A DNA stretch of 64,000 nt from Chryseobacterium camelliae (lineage in GTDB: Bacteria > Bacteroidota > Bacteroidia > Flavobacteriales > Weeksellaceae): contig NZ_CP115859.1 in the NCBI RefSeq assembly GCF_027920545.1, positions 372,001 through 436,000 on the forward strand, given 5' to 3'. The position numbers and the translations under genes were made by a program. How positions within the stretch are numbered: the first letter of the stretch is position 1; the number at the start of each line of letters is the position of its first letter. Shown here piece after piece: positions 19,001 through 26,471 of this stretch. The notes below the pieces were generated by a model that made no database searches, was not told the origin of the DNA, and worked only from the letters and a program-made list of their open reading frames with translations.

Positions 19001-19248
19001 CTTTTGTACTGCACATGAGATTAGTTCCGGGATTGAGAAGCAGATGGGCCATTCATGTGGCTACCATGTTTGCATTCTGTTCAATGGTAATGACTTACTT
19101 TGGGGTAAATTATTACTTAAGCGGACTGCACTCTTATGCAGCAGGAGATCCGGTTCCGGTTCCGGCCTGGGTATATATCGGCCTGGCAACAATGCTTCTT
19201 TTATCTCTAGTTTCTTACTTTAAATTTAAAGCATTAACTAAAAAATAA
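16003..19248 (+). CDS. Fused cytochrome c biogenesis protein CcsBA (system II)
   Basis: 1081 residues joining a ResB/CcsB domain (residues about 1-460: TRTMAVLLLVYAFAMAYATF opening, large periplasmic loop, last helix near 445) to a CcsA domain (about 770-1081). CcsA carries the WWD heme-handling motif WANESWGRYWSWDPKETW at about 974-991 and flanking histidines. The complex exports heme and ligates it to CxxCH of apocytochromes c. Between the halves is a second hydrophobic, signal-like stretch (VLLLFLSLGLNAQ) and a histidine-rich segment (HGTTDGSREHIHVEGDGHTH, about 483-502). The fusion is typical of Bacteroidota and Epsilonproteobacteria. Confidence 0.94.
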   Translation: MKKLQDILISTRTMAVLLLVYAFAMAYATFLENDYGTPTAKALIYEAKWFELIMVLLILNFIGNIGRYRLWKREKWPVLVFHLAFIFIFIGGAITRYISFEGQMHIREGETSNEIVTDKNFLKIQIEEKGDVLNYQDIPYLMSPLHKDLEATYDFHGKEVKVVAKEYVQRKKDSLLADPNGAEYLHLVSTGNTGRQNIYIKPGETKSINGTLVTFNRSIEGAVEFKNENGQLFIKTPVDAAYMTMATQATGNTVKDQFQPLALRSLYTINELKLVVPEGLRKGKLMAIEGDRKKDQNVPDMLTVELQGPKTKQLVDLSVERGNPNAYKQVTMDGLNIMVGFGPKIYNTPFALKLDDFVMETYPGSSSPSAYESHVKIVDEGKETPYKIYMNHVLNHKGYRFFQSSFDPDRMGTVLSVNHDYWGTLISYIGYALLFGGMFVIFFWKGTHFWKLNKILKDVNRKRTVAVLLLFLSLGLNAQKIETHGTTDGSREHIHVEGDGHTHAQTSETVRPQGPQPLTKMKVVSADEIIARNKISKEHADKFGYLLVQNFEGRIVPINTEALDVLRKLYKKDEFKGTDGKSLTANQWFLSVNIDTPSWTMVPMIKIGPKGGDELIKKTKANEDGYTSLMNLFPADANGNLTYILENDYNTAFRKKPAEQTNYDKEVIAVNERVQIFNQFFSGQFMRIVPVKNDANHTWHSWLNQKFEPDMESQQVMGPYFAEVLQAQQSGNWSKADKELAKLSDYQQKWGKAVVPAKSKVDLEVFMNEVNLNFKLLIFYTIIGGLLLILGFVELFKSKKVLSTIIKGIIAVGAIGYIFHFLGLVARWYISGHAPWSNGYEAIIFISWVGITAGLILYRNSNALIPAAGFMVAVIMMGFAHGGSALDPQITPLVPVLKSYWLIVHVAIITSSYGFFALSMIIAVISLVFYIISNKETYKIHHDTTLKELAIVSEMSLTIGLFALTVGNFLGGIWANESWGRYWSWDPKETWAFISIMVYAFVLHMRLVPGLRSRWAIHVATMFAFCSMVMTYFGVNYYLSGLHSYAAGDPVPVPAWVYIGLATMLLLSLVSYFKFKALTKK

Positions 19249-19270
19249 ATTCAAAATTTATTAATATACG

Positions 19271-19296
19271 AATCCCGGAAATTACTTTCCGGGATT
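19271..19296 (+). terminator. Terminator after ccsBA
   Basis: Perfect 11-base arms (AATCCCGGAAA 19271-19281, complement 19286-19296), 4-base loop, then a T-run. Confidence 0.9.
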
Positions 19297-19405
19297 TTTT
19301 TATGCTATTTTAAGACTAAAAATTTTAAAAAAATAAAATTCAGATTATTCAAAATTTAGTAATACCTTTATGATATCAAAATAATATCAAACTAAAAATC
19401 ATATC

Positions 19406-20272
19406 ATGGAAAAAGTCTTAAAACCAATGTCCGGCTATTTAACTTTAGTAATATGCTTAGTCCTTTTTATAGCCGCTATTTATTTTTTTATAACAGGAGT
19501 GGACAACAATATTACTTATATCATTCTTGCCATTCTTTGCTTCATTGCATCATGTTTTTTCTTAAAAGGCTTGATGATTATTCAGCCTAACCATTCAAGG
19601 GTTTTAAATTTCTTCGGAAAATATGTAGGAACGGTAAAAGACAACGGTTTGTTTTTCATCAACCCGTTGTATTCATCCCAAAGAATCAGTTTACGTTCTG
19701 AAAACCTTCAGGGACAAACCTTAAAAGTAAACGATAAAATGGGAAATCCTATTGAAATTGCAGTTGTTATGGTATGGAAAGTAGGAGATACCTATAAAGC
19801 CGCTTTTGACGTCGAACGCTATTCAGACTTTGTAAAAATGCAGAGTGAAGCAGCTGTCCGCCATTTAGCCATGAGCTTTCCTTATGACAACCTGGAAGAT
19901 GATCATGCTCCCATTACATTAAGAGAAGGTGGAGAAAAAATCAATTCAATTTTAGAGCAGGAACTTACAGACCGACTTTCAAAAGCAGGGATTGTTATTC
20001 AGGAAGCCAGAATTTCACATTTGGCTTACGCTTCGGAAATTGCAGGAGCAATGCTTCAAAGACAGCAGGCCACAGCAATTGTGGCGGCAAGAACTAAAAT
20101 CGTTGAAGGAGCCGTTGGAATGGTAGATTTGGCACTGAAAAAACTGTCAGAAGAGAATATTGTTGAACTGGATGATGAAAGAAAAGCAGCTATGGTCAGC
20201 AATTTAATGGTGGTTTTATGTGGTGAAAAAGCGGCAACTCCAATTTTAAATGCCGGAACTTTGTATAACTAG
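19406..20272 (+). CDS. SPFH (band 7/prohibitin-like) domain membrane protein
   Basis: 288 residues. Two N-terminal hydrophobic segments (about residues 10-32 and 38-58), the SPFH core (MIIQPNHSRVLNFFGKYVGT, PIEIAVVMVWKVGDTYKAAF, SEAAVRHLAMSFPYD), then an alanine/glutamate-rich coiled coil (MLQRQQATAIVAARTKIVEGAVGMVDLAL). Proteins of this kind build flotillin-like membrane microdomains or regulate proteases. The next gene, 15 bases on, is a small ribbon-helix-helix protein, a pairing seen widely in Bacteroidota; what joins them functionally is not known. Confidence 0.87.
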   Translation: MEKVLKPMSGYLTLVICLVLFIAAIYFFITGVDNNITYIILAILCFIASCFFLKGLMIIQPNHSRVLNFFGKYVGTVKDNGLFFINPLYSSQRISLRSENLQGQTLKVNDKMGNPIEIAVVMVWKVGDTYKAAFDVERYSDFVKMQSEAAVRHLAMSFPYDNLEDDHAPITLREGGEKINSILEQELTDRLSKAGIVIQEARISHLAYASEIAGAMLQRQQATAIVAARTKIVEGAVGMVDLALKKLSEENIVELDDERKAAMVSNLMVVLCGEKAATPILNAGTLYN

Positions 20273-20287
20273 GAGAAAAATCAAAAA

Positions 20288-20476
20288 ATGAAATCAGAAA
20301 AAACTCAAGCTTCTCCCGAAAGCAAAGGCAAAAAATCTTTTGTCATAAGGATAGATGAGTCTACTTACAAACTCCTTGAAAAATGGGCCAATGATGAATT
20401 CAGAAGTGTAAACGGACAGATTGAGTATTTACTTCATCAAAGCTTAGTCGATTCGGGAAGAAAAAAGAAAGAATAA
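20288..20476 (+). CDS. Arc-type ribbon-helix-helix DNA-binding protein
   Basis: 62 residues; KKSFVIRIDESTYKLLEKWA NDEFRSVNGQIEYLLHQSL (split here at the turn) shows the beta strand and two helices of the Arc/MetJ fold, with the Arc-like tail ending in basic residues. It should bind DNA as a dimer. Directly follows the SPFH gene in one transcript that ends at the strong terminator just downstream, so it may autoregulate the pair; that is inference. Confidence 0.82.
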   Translation: MKSEKTQASPESKGKKSFVIRIDESTYKLLEKWANDEFRSVNGQIEYLLHQSLVDSGRKKKE

Positions 20477-20477
20477 G

Positions 20478-20515
20478 AAAAAGGTTACAGTTTTAATTAA
20501 AACTGTAACCTTTTT
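20478..20515 (+). terminator. Terminator after SPFH-RHH operon
   Basis: Perfect 17-base arms (AAAAAGGTTACAGTTTT at 20478-20494, complement at 20499-20515), 4-base loop, T-rich tail. Confidence 0.9.
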
Positions 20516-20573
20516 GTTTTAGCTTTACTCTATTGTTTTAGAAGTCATAATTTTTAATCTAAAAAAAAATAAA

Positions 20574-20963
20574 ATGGAAACGACACAACTAAAACAAAAT
20601 GTACGGCCTGTTTTTACTGTTTTAAAATTTACTTTTACAATAGTTCCCGTAGTGGCCGGACTGGATAAGTTCACCAATATTCTTTGTGACTGGACGCAGT
20701 ACATCAATCCGGGTATTCACAGCATGTTACCCTTTCCCGATAGCACATTTATGATGATTGTGGGAATTATTGAGATCATTGCCGGAATTTTGGTATTTGC
20801 AAAACCTAAGACAGGAGGTATGATTGTTTCGGCATGGTTGGTTTTAATTGCACTGACCTTATTGGCTGGCTGGAAATTTGTAGATGTAGCAGTAAGAGAT
20901 CTGGTAATGGCAATTTCAGCTTTTTCAATGACAAGATTGGCTTTAATTTTCGATAACAACTAA
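20574..20963 (+). CDS. Four-helix membrane protein, DoxX-like
   Basis: 129 residues with four hydrophobic segments (about residues 12-34, 58-78, 82-104, 106-126) and a conserved VAGLDKFTNILCDWTQYI loop; the GLDKFTN-type motif and size suggest the DoxX/DoxD-like superfamily. Biochemical role unknown. Its stop codon (20961-20963) directly abuts the ATG of the ECF sigma factor, so the two are translationally coupled. It does not look like a known anti-sigma factor, but the coupling makes a regulatory or target relation plausible. Confidence 0.72.
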   Translation: METTQLKQNVRPVFTVLKFTFTIVPVVAGLDKFTNILCDWTQYINPGIHSMLPFPDSTFMMIVGIIEIIAGILVFAKPKTGGMIVSAWLVLIALTLLAGWKFVDVAVRDLVMAISAFSMTRLALIFDNN

Positions 20964-21611
20964 ATGAATGCACAAGAAAAATATACCGACCAGGAATTAA
21001 TTGAAAAGATCCTGAATAAAGAAACTGCTATTTTTGAATTAATCATCAGACGAAATAACCCGTATCTGTACCGAATCGGAAGAATGTATCGTTTCAGTCA
21101 TGAAGATACGCAGGATCTGATGCAGGAGACTTATATTGAAGCCTACACTCATCTTCATCAGTTTGAAAATAAGTCCTCTTTTCGCACCTGGATTTCAAAA
21201 ATAATGCTTCATCAATGCTATCATAAAGCCCAGAAATGGTATACAAAACATATAGAATCTCTCGAAAATAACAGTCAGATTATTGCAAACCTTCAAGATA
21301 CTGAAACATCAAGCTATGTGATGAATAAAGAACTCAATTCAATTATTGAAAAAAGCCTGCTCAATATTCCTGAAGATTACAGAACGGCTTTTACCCTAAG
21401 AGAAATTAACGGATTAAGTGTTCAGGAAACAGCCGAAGTGTTGGAGATAAGTGAAAACAATGTAAAAGTCCGTGTAAACAGAGCTAAAACTTATTTGAGA
21501 AAAGAAATAGAAAAGTTTTATGTGAATGAAGAAATTTTTGAATTTAACTTAATCTATTGTGACCGTATGGTTTCACGGGTGATAAATAAAATAAAGGAAA
21601 TATCCAGCTAA
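20964..21611 (+). CDS. RNA polymerase sigma-70 factor, ECF type
   Basis: 215 residues. Region 2 (LYRIGRMYRFSHEDTQDLMQ, then ETYIEAYTHLHQFENKSSFRTWI, about residues 25-85) and region 4 (IPEDYRTAFTLREINGLSVQE, TAEVLEISENNVKVRVNRAK, about 125-180) are both intact. The roughly 30-residue C-terminal tail (NEEIFEFNLIYCDRMVSRVI) resembles that of the ECF group whose members are encoded with DoxX-like or cupin genes. No FecR-type anti-sigma gene follows. Regulon unknown. Confidence 0.93.
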   Translation: MNAQEKYTDQELIEKILNKETAIFELIIRRNNPYLYRIGRMYRFSHEDTQDLMQETYIEAYTHLHQFENKSSFRTWISKIMLHQCYHKAQKWYTKHIESLENNSQIIANLQDTETSSYVMNKELNSIIEKSLLNIPEDYRTAFTLREINGLSVQETAEVLEISENNVKVRVNRAKTYLRKEIEKFYVNEEIFEFNLIYCDRMVSRVINKIKEISS

Positions 21612-21631
21612 ACAACCTGTAAATAAAAGAG

Positions 21632-21655
21632 AAAGCAGAGAATTATCTCTGCTTT
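21632..21655 (+). terminator. Terminator after the ECF sigma gene
   Basis: AAAGCAGAGA (21632-21641), ATTA loop, TCTCTGCTTT (21646-21655), T-run. Confidence 0.88.
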
Positions 21656-21678
21656 TTTAATTTCATATATCAATTAAT

Positions 21679-21876
21679 TTAATCAAAAATAGCCGTAAAA
21701 TAATTACTGATTACAGTCCAGAAATTTTTCCCAAGAAAATAGATAAGGGTAGAAGTGATGATTCCTTTCACTGTAAAGAATATAATTCCGCCAATTCCAA
21801 ACTTCTTAACCAGGCTTTTCCATTTAGAACTTTTCTTTTCTTCTTCAGATTCTTTTACCATTTTATTATTTTCCAT
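21679..21876 (-). CDS. Small membrane protein of unknown function
   Basis: 65 residues: a charged Glu/Lys N-terminus (MVKESEEEKKSSKWKSLVKK) and one long hydrophobic region (about residues 30-60, IGGIIFFTVKGIITSTLIYF). Similar short one-helix proteins with a basic stretch before FFTVKG are common in Flavobacteriia. A near-perfect promoter in front supports it as a real, monocistronic gene. Function unknown. Confidence 0.7.
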   Translation of the reverse strand: MENNKMVKESEEEKKSSKWKSLVKKFGIGGIIFFTVKGIITSTLIYFLGKNFWTVISNYFTAIFD

Positions 21877-21901
21877 TTCTGAAACTCAAATATTTACTTT
21901 A

Positions 21902-21932
21902 CAAAGATAATTATGTTTATAATTAGTCCAAA
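21902..21932 (-). promoter_or_regulatory. Promoter of the small membrane protein gene
   Basis: Minus strand TTTG (21929-21932), 19 bases, TATCTTTG (21902-21909): full match to the Bacteroidota consensus, 26 bases before the ATG. Confidence 0.75.
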
Positions 21933-21959
21933 TAAAAAATAAGTTAAAAAAAATTAAAT

Positions 21960-21989
21960 TTTGAGGTTCATATAATATTTTTATCTTTA
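21960..21989 (+). promoter_or_regulatory. Promoter of pcd-lat
   Basis: TTTG (21960-21963), 18 bases, TATCTTTA (21982-21989), one mismatch at the last -7 position; 25 bases before the pcd start. Confidence 0.55.
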
Positions 21990-22013
21990 GAGAAAACGAA
22001 AAGTAAAATTTTT

Positions 22014-23564
22014 ATGTCTAAAAAAATAAAGGATTTCGGAATCGAAAAAACACTGAAAAACTTAGGAATTAAAGAAGAAAATAAAGGAACTTCGGTAGGC
22101 GGAAAATATTTCGCATCTGGAAAAACTATAGAAAGTTTTTCGCCGGTAGACGGCAATTTGATTGCTAAAATAAAGACTTCGGGAGAATCTGATTATGACA
22201 AGGTGATTGAAACTGCTGAAAAAGCGTTTAAAGAATTCAGATTGATCCCGGCTCCTAAAAGAGGAGAAATCGTAAGACAGCTGGGTCAGAAATTAAGACA
22301 ATACAAAGATGATCTTGGAAAACTGGTTTCTTATGAAATGGGTAAATCTTTACAGGAAGGTTTAGGAGAAGTTCAGGAAATGATCGATATCTGCGACTTT
22401 GCAGTAGGAGTTTCAAGACAGCTTCACGGATATACGATGCATTCGGAAAGACCGGGCCACAGAATGTACGAGCAATATCACCCGCTTGGAATTGTTGGAA
22501 TCATTACGGCTTTCAACTTTCCGGTAGCAGTCTGGTCTTGGAATACGGCTTTAGCATGGATCTGCGGTAATGTTACGATCTGGAAACCTTCAGAAAAAAC
22601 GCCACTTTGTGCGATTGCATGTCAAAATATAATGAATGAAGTTTTAAAGGAAAATAACCTTCCGGAAGGAATTTCAAGTGTATTGGTTGCAGATCATGAG
22701 ATCGGGCAAAAATTGGTGGATGACAAGAGAGTTTCTTTAGTTTCTTTCACAGGCTCTACAAGAGTAGGAAGAATGGTTTCTACCAACGTTGCGCAAAGAT
22801 TCGGAAAATCTATCCTTGAACTGGGAGGAAACAATGCCATTATTATTTCTAAAGATGCAGATATCGATATGTCGATCATCGGCGCGGTTTTCGGAGCAGT
22901 TGGAACAGCTGGTCAGAGATGTACTTCTACAAGAAGACTGATCATTCATGAAGACATTTATGATGAAGTGAAAAACAGACTGGTAAAAGCTTACGGACAA
23001 TTAAAGATTGGAAATCCACTGGATGAAACGAATCATGTTGGACCGCTTATCGATACAGACGCGGTAAACATGTACCAGGAAGCCATTAAAAAAGGAAAAA
23101 AAGAAGGGGCGAAATTCATTGTTGAAGGCGAAGTTTTAAAAGGAAAAGGATACGAATCAGGCTGCTATGTAAAACCTTGTATTGCTGAAGTGAAAAACTC
23201 TTATGAAATCGTTCAGCACGAGACTTTCGCACCAATTTTATATTTAATTAAATACAAAACTTTGGACGAAGCAATTGCTATCCAGAATGATGTTCCTCAA
23301 GGATTATCATCTTCGATTATGACCCAAAACCTGAGAGAAGCAGAATTATTCCTTTCTCATGCAGGTTCAGACTGTGGTATCGCCAACGTAAACATCGGAA
23401 CATCGGGAGCTGAAATCGGTGGTGCTTTCGGTGGTGAAAAAGAGACAGGAGGCGGAAGAGAATCCGGTTCAGACGTTTGGAAATACTATATGAGAAGACA
23501 AACCAATACAATAAATTACACCACACAACTTCCTTTAGCACAGGGAATTAAATTTGATTTATAA
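22014..23564 (+). CDS. pcd: L-2-aminoadipate-semialdehyde (piperideine-6-carboxylate) dehydrogenase
   Basis: 516-residue NAD(P)-dependent aldehyde dehydrogenase of the ALDH7 group. Visible: ITAFNFPVAVWSWNTALAWI, cofactor GSTRVGR, catalytic glutamate in ILELGGNNAI, catalytic cysteine in GTAGQRCTSTRRL, and FGGEKETGGGRESGSD near the end, typical of antiquitin-like enzymes. It oxidises 2-aminoadipate 6-semialdehyde (or cyclic piperideine-6-carboxylate) to 2-aminoadipate. The neighbouring lysine 6-aminotransferase makes exactly this substrate, as in the Flavobacterium lutescens lat/pcd pair, so I assign the name from family plus context. Confidence 0.9.
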   Translation: MSKKIKDFGIEKTLKNLGIKEENKGTSVGGKYFASGKTIESFSPVDGNLIAKIKTSGESDYDKVIETAEKAFKEFRLIPAPKRGEIVRQLGQKLRQYKDDLGKLVSYEMGKSLQEGLGEVQEMIDICDFAVGVSRQLHGYTMHSERPGHRMYEQYHPLGIVGIITAFNFPVAVWSWNTALAWICGNVTIWKPSEKTPLCAIACQNIMNEVLKENNLPEGISSVLVADHEIGQKLVDDKRVSLVSFTGSTRVGRMVSTNVAQRFGKSILELGGNNAIIISKDADIDMSIIGAVFGAVGTAGQRCTSTRRLIIHEDIYDEVKNRLVKAYGQLKIGNPLDETNHVGPLIDTDAVNMYQEAIKKGKKEGAKFIVEGEVLKGKGYESGCYVKPCIAEVKNSYEIVQHETFAPILYLIKYKTLDEAIAIQNDVPQGLSSSIMTQNLREAELFLSHAGSDCGIANVNIGTSGAEIGGAFGGEKETGGGRESGSDVWKYYMRRQTNTINYTTQLPLAQGIKFDL

Positions 23565-23595
23565 AAGTTTTAATTTAAATTAAAACAATTTAAAT

Positions 23596-23649
23596 TTCAG
23601 AGATTTAGATATCCGGAAATTACCAGTCACTAATTTCTAAATCTCTGAA
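23596..23649 (+). repeat. Inverted repeat between pcd and lat
   Basis: Perfect 13-base arms TTCAGAGATTTAG (23596-23608) and complement (23637-23649), with a second small stem (AAATT/AATTT) inside the loop. No T-run, so not a simple terminator; may be an mRNA-processing hairpin or a dispersed repeat. Confidence 0.5.
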
Positions 23650-23673
23650 CTTCTTAATCACTAATTAAAAAAT

Positions 23674-25002
23674 ATGGAACACACAACAATTGATATACAA
23701 GCAAATAAAGTAAAAGAAACCGTAGGAAGACACGTTTTAGCAGATGGTTTTGATTTCGTAATGGATATTGAAAAATCTCACGGATCTTGGCTGTATGACA
23801 AGCTTACGAACAGAGAATATTTAGATATGTTTTCAATGTTCGCTTCAGCTTCTGTAGGGTATAACCATCCTTATATCGTTGAAAAATCAGCATGGTTAGG
23901 AAAAATGGCGGTGAATAAACCAACATTGGCAGACGTATACTCTGAAGAATATGCTCACTTTTTAGAAGTTTTTGAACGAGTAGTCATTCCTGAAGAACTG
24001 CAGTATGCTTTCTTTATTGAAGGCGGAACTTTAGGGGTTGAAAATGCAATGAAAGCATGTTTTGACTGGAAAACCAGAAAGAATTTTGAAAAAGGTCTTG
24101 ATATTGAAGCCGGAATCTGCATTCATTTCAGACAGGCATTTCATGGAAGAAGCGGTTACACATTAAGCTTAACCAATACTTCAGATCCAAGAAAATATCA
24201 ATATTTCCCGATGTTTAACTGGCCAAGAATCCTTAATCCTAAATTAACGTTCCCGATTACGGAAGAAAATTTAGAAGAGACAATCCAAAATGAAAAACTG
24301 GCCCTTATTCAGATTGAAGAAGCGATTCTGATGAATCCTGATAAAGTGGCATGTATCATTATCGAACCTATTCAGGCTGAAGGAGGAGATAATCATTTCA
24401 GAGATGAATTTTTACTAGGATTAAGAAAAATCTGTGATGATAACGAAATCTTGTTGATTTTTGATGAAGTGCAGACCGGAATCGGAATCACTGGAAAAAT
24501 GTGGGCTTTCCAGCATTTTACAGCAAAACCGGACATTATTTCTTTTGGTAAAAAAGCGCAGGTTTGCGGAGTTTTAGCCAATAAGGAAAAGTTTGATGAA
24601 ATTCCGAACAATGTCTTCAGAGAAAGCTCAAGAATCAATTCTACATTTGGCGGTAACTTTATTGACATGCTTCGTTTTCAGTTGGTAATGGAAATTATTG
24701 AAAAAGAAAATCTGGTAGAAAATGCACGGGTTGTAGGAGACTATTTATTGGAAGAATTGAAAAAATTAGCCGAAAAATATCCCGAGAAACTTTCCAATGC
24801 GAGAGGAAGAGGGTTGATGTGCGCTATCGATCTTCCTACTCCTGAACAAAGAAACATATTAAGAGACGAGCTATGGAATGACGGAATGATTATTCTTTCT
24901 TGTGGAGATCAGTCGCTTCGTTTCAGACCGCATTTAAATGTTAAGAAAGAAGAAATTAAACTTGCCATAGCAAAAATCGAGAATAATATCAACAAAATTT
25001 AA
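23674..25002 (+). CDS. lat: L-lysine 6-transaminase
   Basis: 442-residue PLP-dependent class III aminotransferase. Key stretches: MFSMFASASVGYNHPYI, FFIEGGTLGVENAMKACFDW, FHGRSGYTLSLTNT, the aspartate in LLIFDEVQTGIGITGKMWAF, the Schiff-base lysine in ISFGKKAQVCG, and STFGGNFIDM. These match lysine epsilon-aminotransferase (EC 2.6.1.36), which moves the 6-amino group of lysine to 2-oxoglutarate. With pcd it converts lysine to 2-aminoadipate. Length and context agree. Confidence 0.92.
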   Translation: MEHTTIDIQANKVKETVGRHVLADGFDFVMDIEKSHGSWLYDKLTNREYLDMFSMFASASVGYNHPYIVEKSAWLGKMAVNKPTLADVYSEEYAHFLEVFERVVIPEELQYAFFIEGGTLGVENAMKACFDWKTRKNFEKGLDIEAGICIHFRQAFHGRSGYTLSLTNTSDPRKYQYFPMFNWPRILNPKLTFPITEENLEETIQNEKLALIQIEEAILMNPDKVACIIIEPIQAEGGDNHFRDEFLLGLRKICDDNEILLIFDEVQTGIGITGKMWAFQHFTAKPDIISFGKKAQVCGVLANKEKFDEIPNNVFRESSRINSTFGGNFIDMLRFQLVMEIIEKENLVENARVVGDYLLEELKKLAEKYPEKLSNARGRGLMCAIDLPTPEQRNILRDELWNDGMIILSCGDQSLRFRPHLNVKKEEIKLAIAKIENNINKI

Positions 25003-25051
25003 AACCTCAATTTGTAATTTCAAAATAAATGTCATATATTTAGATACTCAA

Positions 25052-25294
25052 ATGGAACAGAATATGGAAAGAAGCACAAGAGTATCAGTTTTTGAAAGTG
25101 ATTTACACACAGAAATTCAGTTGATCAAATCTAAGTTGGATGATGCGCAGATTACCAATGCGGTAGAAAACAATTATATGACTTTTACAACTACGCCTAC
25201 AGCGACCTCGTTGAAAGTAATGGTAGATTTGCAAGATGAGAAGAAAGCATTTGAAATCATTGATGCTTATCTTCAACAAAATGAAAATCAATAA
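25052..25294 (+). CDS. DUF2007-type small protein
   Basis: 80 residues. RVSVFESDLHTEIQLIKSKLDDA near the N-terminus and VMVDLQDEKKAFEIIDAYLQ near the C-terminus fit the DUF2007 (putative signal-transducing) pattern, a ferredoxin-like alpha/beta fold. Follows lat by about 50 bases and ends at a terminator, so it is probably the last gene of the lysine-degradation transcript. Role unknown; it may simply be carried along. Confidence 0.7.
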   Translation: MEQNMERSTRVSVFESDLHTEIQLIKSKLDDAQITNAVENNYMTFTTTPTATSLKVMVDLQDEKKAFEIIDAYLQQNENQ

Positions 25295-25328
25295 AAACAA
25301 TTTCATAATTTTAAATTTTACTACTTCG

Positions 25329-25361
25329 AACCGAAAATTAATTTCAAATTAGTTTTCGGTT
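25329..25361 (+). terminator. Terminator after pcd-lat-DUF2007
   Basis: AACCGAAAATTAAT (25329-25342) and ATTAGTTTTCGGTT (25348-25361), one G-U pair, followed by TTTT. Confidence 0.8.
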
Positions 25362-25385
25362 TTTTAATTCAAATTTTTCAAAGCA

Positions 25386-25898
25386 ATGAATTCAGAAATT
25401 AAACTAAGAAAGGCAGAAATTGAAGACAGAGATATTATCTGGAATATTTTGCAGCAGGCCATTGAAAGAAGAAGACAGGACGGAAGCACGCAATGGCAAC
25501 AAGGTTATCCCAATTTAGATACCGTAGAAAGTGATATTGCAAAAGGTTTTGGATACGTAATGACAGTAGATGGAGAAATTGCAGTGTATACCGCACTGAT
25601 TCTTAATGACGAGCCAGCTTACAGTACCATAGAAGGAGAGTGGCTAAGCAATGGTGAATTCGTTGTAGTGCACAGGGTAGCTGTGGATGAAAAATTTGCT
25701 GGTCAGGGAATGGTGAAAAAATTATTTGACCATATCGAAGAGTTTACAAAATCCAATGGAATTCAGAGCGTTAAGGTGGATACCAACTTTGACAATATTG
25801 CGATGTTAAAAATTCTTGAAGGGAAAGGATATACATATTGCGGAGAAGTCTTTCTGGCCGGCGGAATGAGAAAAGCTTTTGAGAAGATTATAATTTAG
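25386..25898 (+). CDS. GNAT family N-acetyltransferase
   Basis: 170 residues with the GNAT fold: VVVHRVAVDEKFAGQGMVKK carries the acetyl-CoA-binding Q/RxxGxG/A motif (here GQGMVKKL) at about residues 96-118, and VDTNFDNIAMLKILEGKGYTYCGEV the C-terminal half. Substrate unknown. Stands alone between terminators. Confidence 0.87.
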   Translation: MNSEIKLRKAEIEDRDIIWNILQQAIERRRQDGSTQWQQGYPNLDTVESDIAKGFGYVMTVDGEIAVYTALILNDEPAYSTIEGEWLSNGEFVVVHRVAVDEKFAGQGMVKKLFDHIEEFTKSNGIQSVKVDTNFDNIAMLKILEGKGYTYCGEVFLAGGMRKAFEKIII

Positions 25899-25936
25899 GC
25901 AAAAAGTTAAATCAACTTTCATTGAATTTTTAAAAG

Positions 25937-25963
25937 ACCCAATATTGAGAAACTCTATTGGGT
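25937..25963 (+). terminator. Terminator after the GNAT gene
   Basis: ACCCAATA (25937-25944) and TATTGGGT (25956-25963), 11-base loop, then TTG. Confidence 0.6.
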
Positions 25964-25990
25964 TTGTTCGTTTAGTTCTGAACTAATTTT

Positions 25991-25998
25991 TACATTTG
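25991..25998 (+). promoter_or_regulatory. -7 element of the efflux operon
   Basis: TACATTTG 17 bases before the regulator ATG, full match to TAnnTTTG; upstream TTTA (25971-25974) is a poor -33 candidate. Confidence 0.45.
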
Positions 25999-26014
25999 TT
26001 TAAATTTATATACC

Positions 26015-26470
26015 ATGCATAAGAGTATAGAAATTGATGAAAAAATTTTTCAGGATGCCGTAAAGTTCTACGGCACCATTTTCAATATACCTCCATTAGC
26101 CTCCAAAATCTATGCCTATCTGCTTTTTGATTACGAAAAAGTGGGAATTACTTTTGATGAGTTTGTGGAAGTTCTTTCTGCAAGCAAAAGCTCTGTTTCT
26201 ACCAGTATTTCTTTATTACTGAAAGCACAGCTTATTGTAGATCATAATAAAATGGATGAACGAAAACGGTATTTTTTCATCAATGATGAATATAAGAAGA
26301 TAAGATTTGAAAAAATAGTTCAAAAGATGCAAGACGAATTAAAACTACTAGATGACTTAGATCAATTTAAAAAAAATCATGACGATGGATACAACAAAAA
26401 AATGGAAGTCTACAAAGCTCTGTTAAACAAAAACATCCTTAATATTCAGGAATCACTTAATAAACTATAA
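26015..26470 (+). CDS. GbsR/MarR-family transcriptional regulator
   Basis: 151 residues. The winged helix (ASKIYAYLLFDYEKVGITFD, EFVEVLSASKSSVSTSISLL LKAQLIV as recognition helix and wing, about residues 28-80) and the C-terminal coiled coil fit the GbsR branch of MarR-like regulators. Its stop is one base before the adaptor ATG, so it is the first gene of the RND efflux operon and most likely a local repressor of it. Confidence 0.85.
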   Translation: MHKSIEIDEKIFQDAVKFYGTIFNIPPLASKIYAYLLFDYEKVGITFDEFVEVLSASKSSVSTSISLLLKAQLIVDHNKMDERKRYFFINDEYKKIRFEKIVQKMQDELKLLDDLDQFKKNHDDGYNKKMEVYKALLNKNILNIQESLNKL

Positions 26471-26471
26471 A

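Noticed and set aside
20574..20963. DoxX-like protein as a classical anti-sigma factor
   Set aside because: Four membrane helices and no cytoplasmic sigma-binding or zinc motif; coupling alone is not enough.
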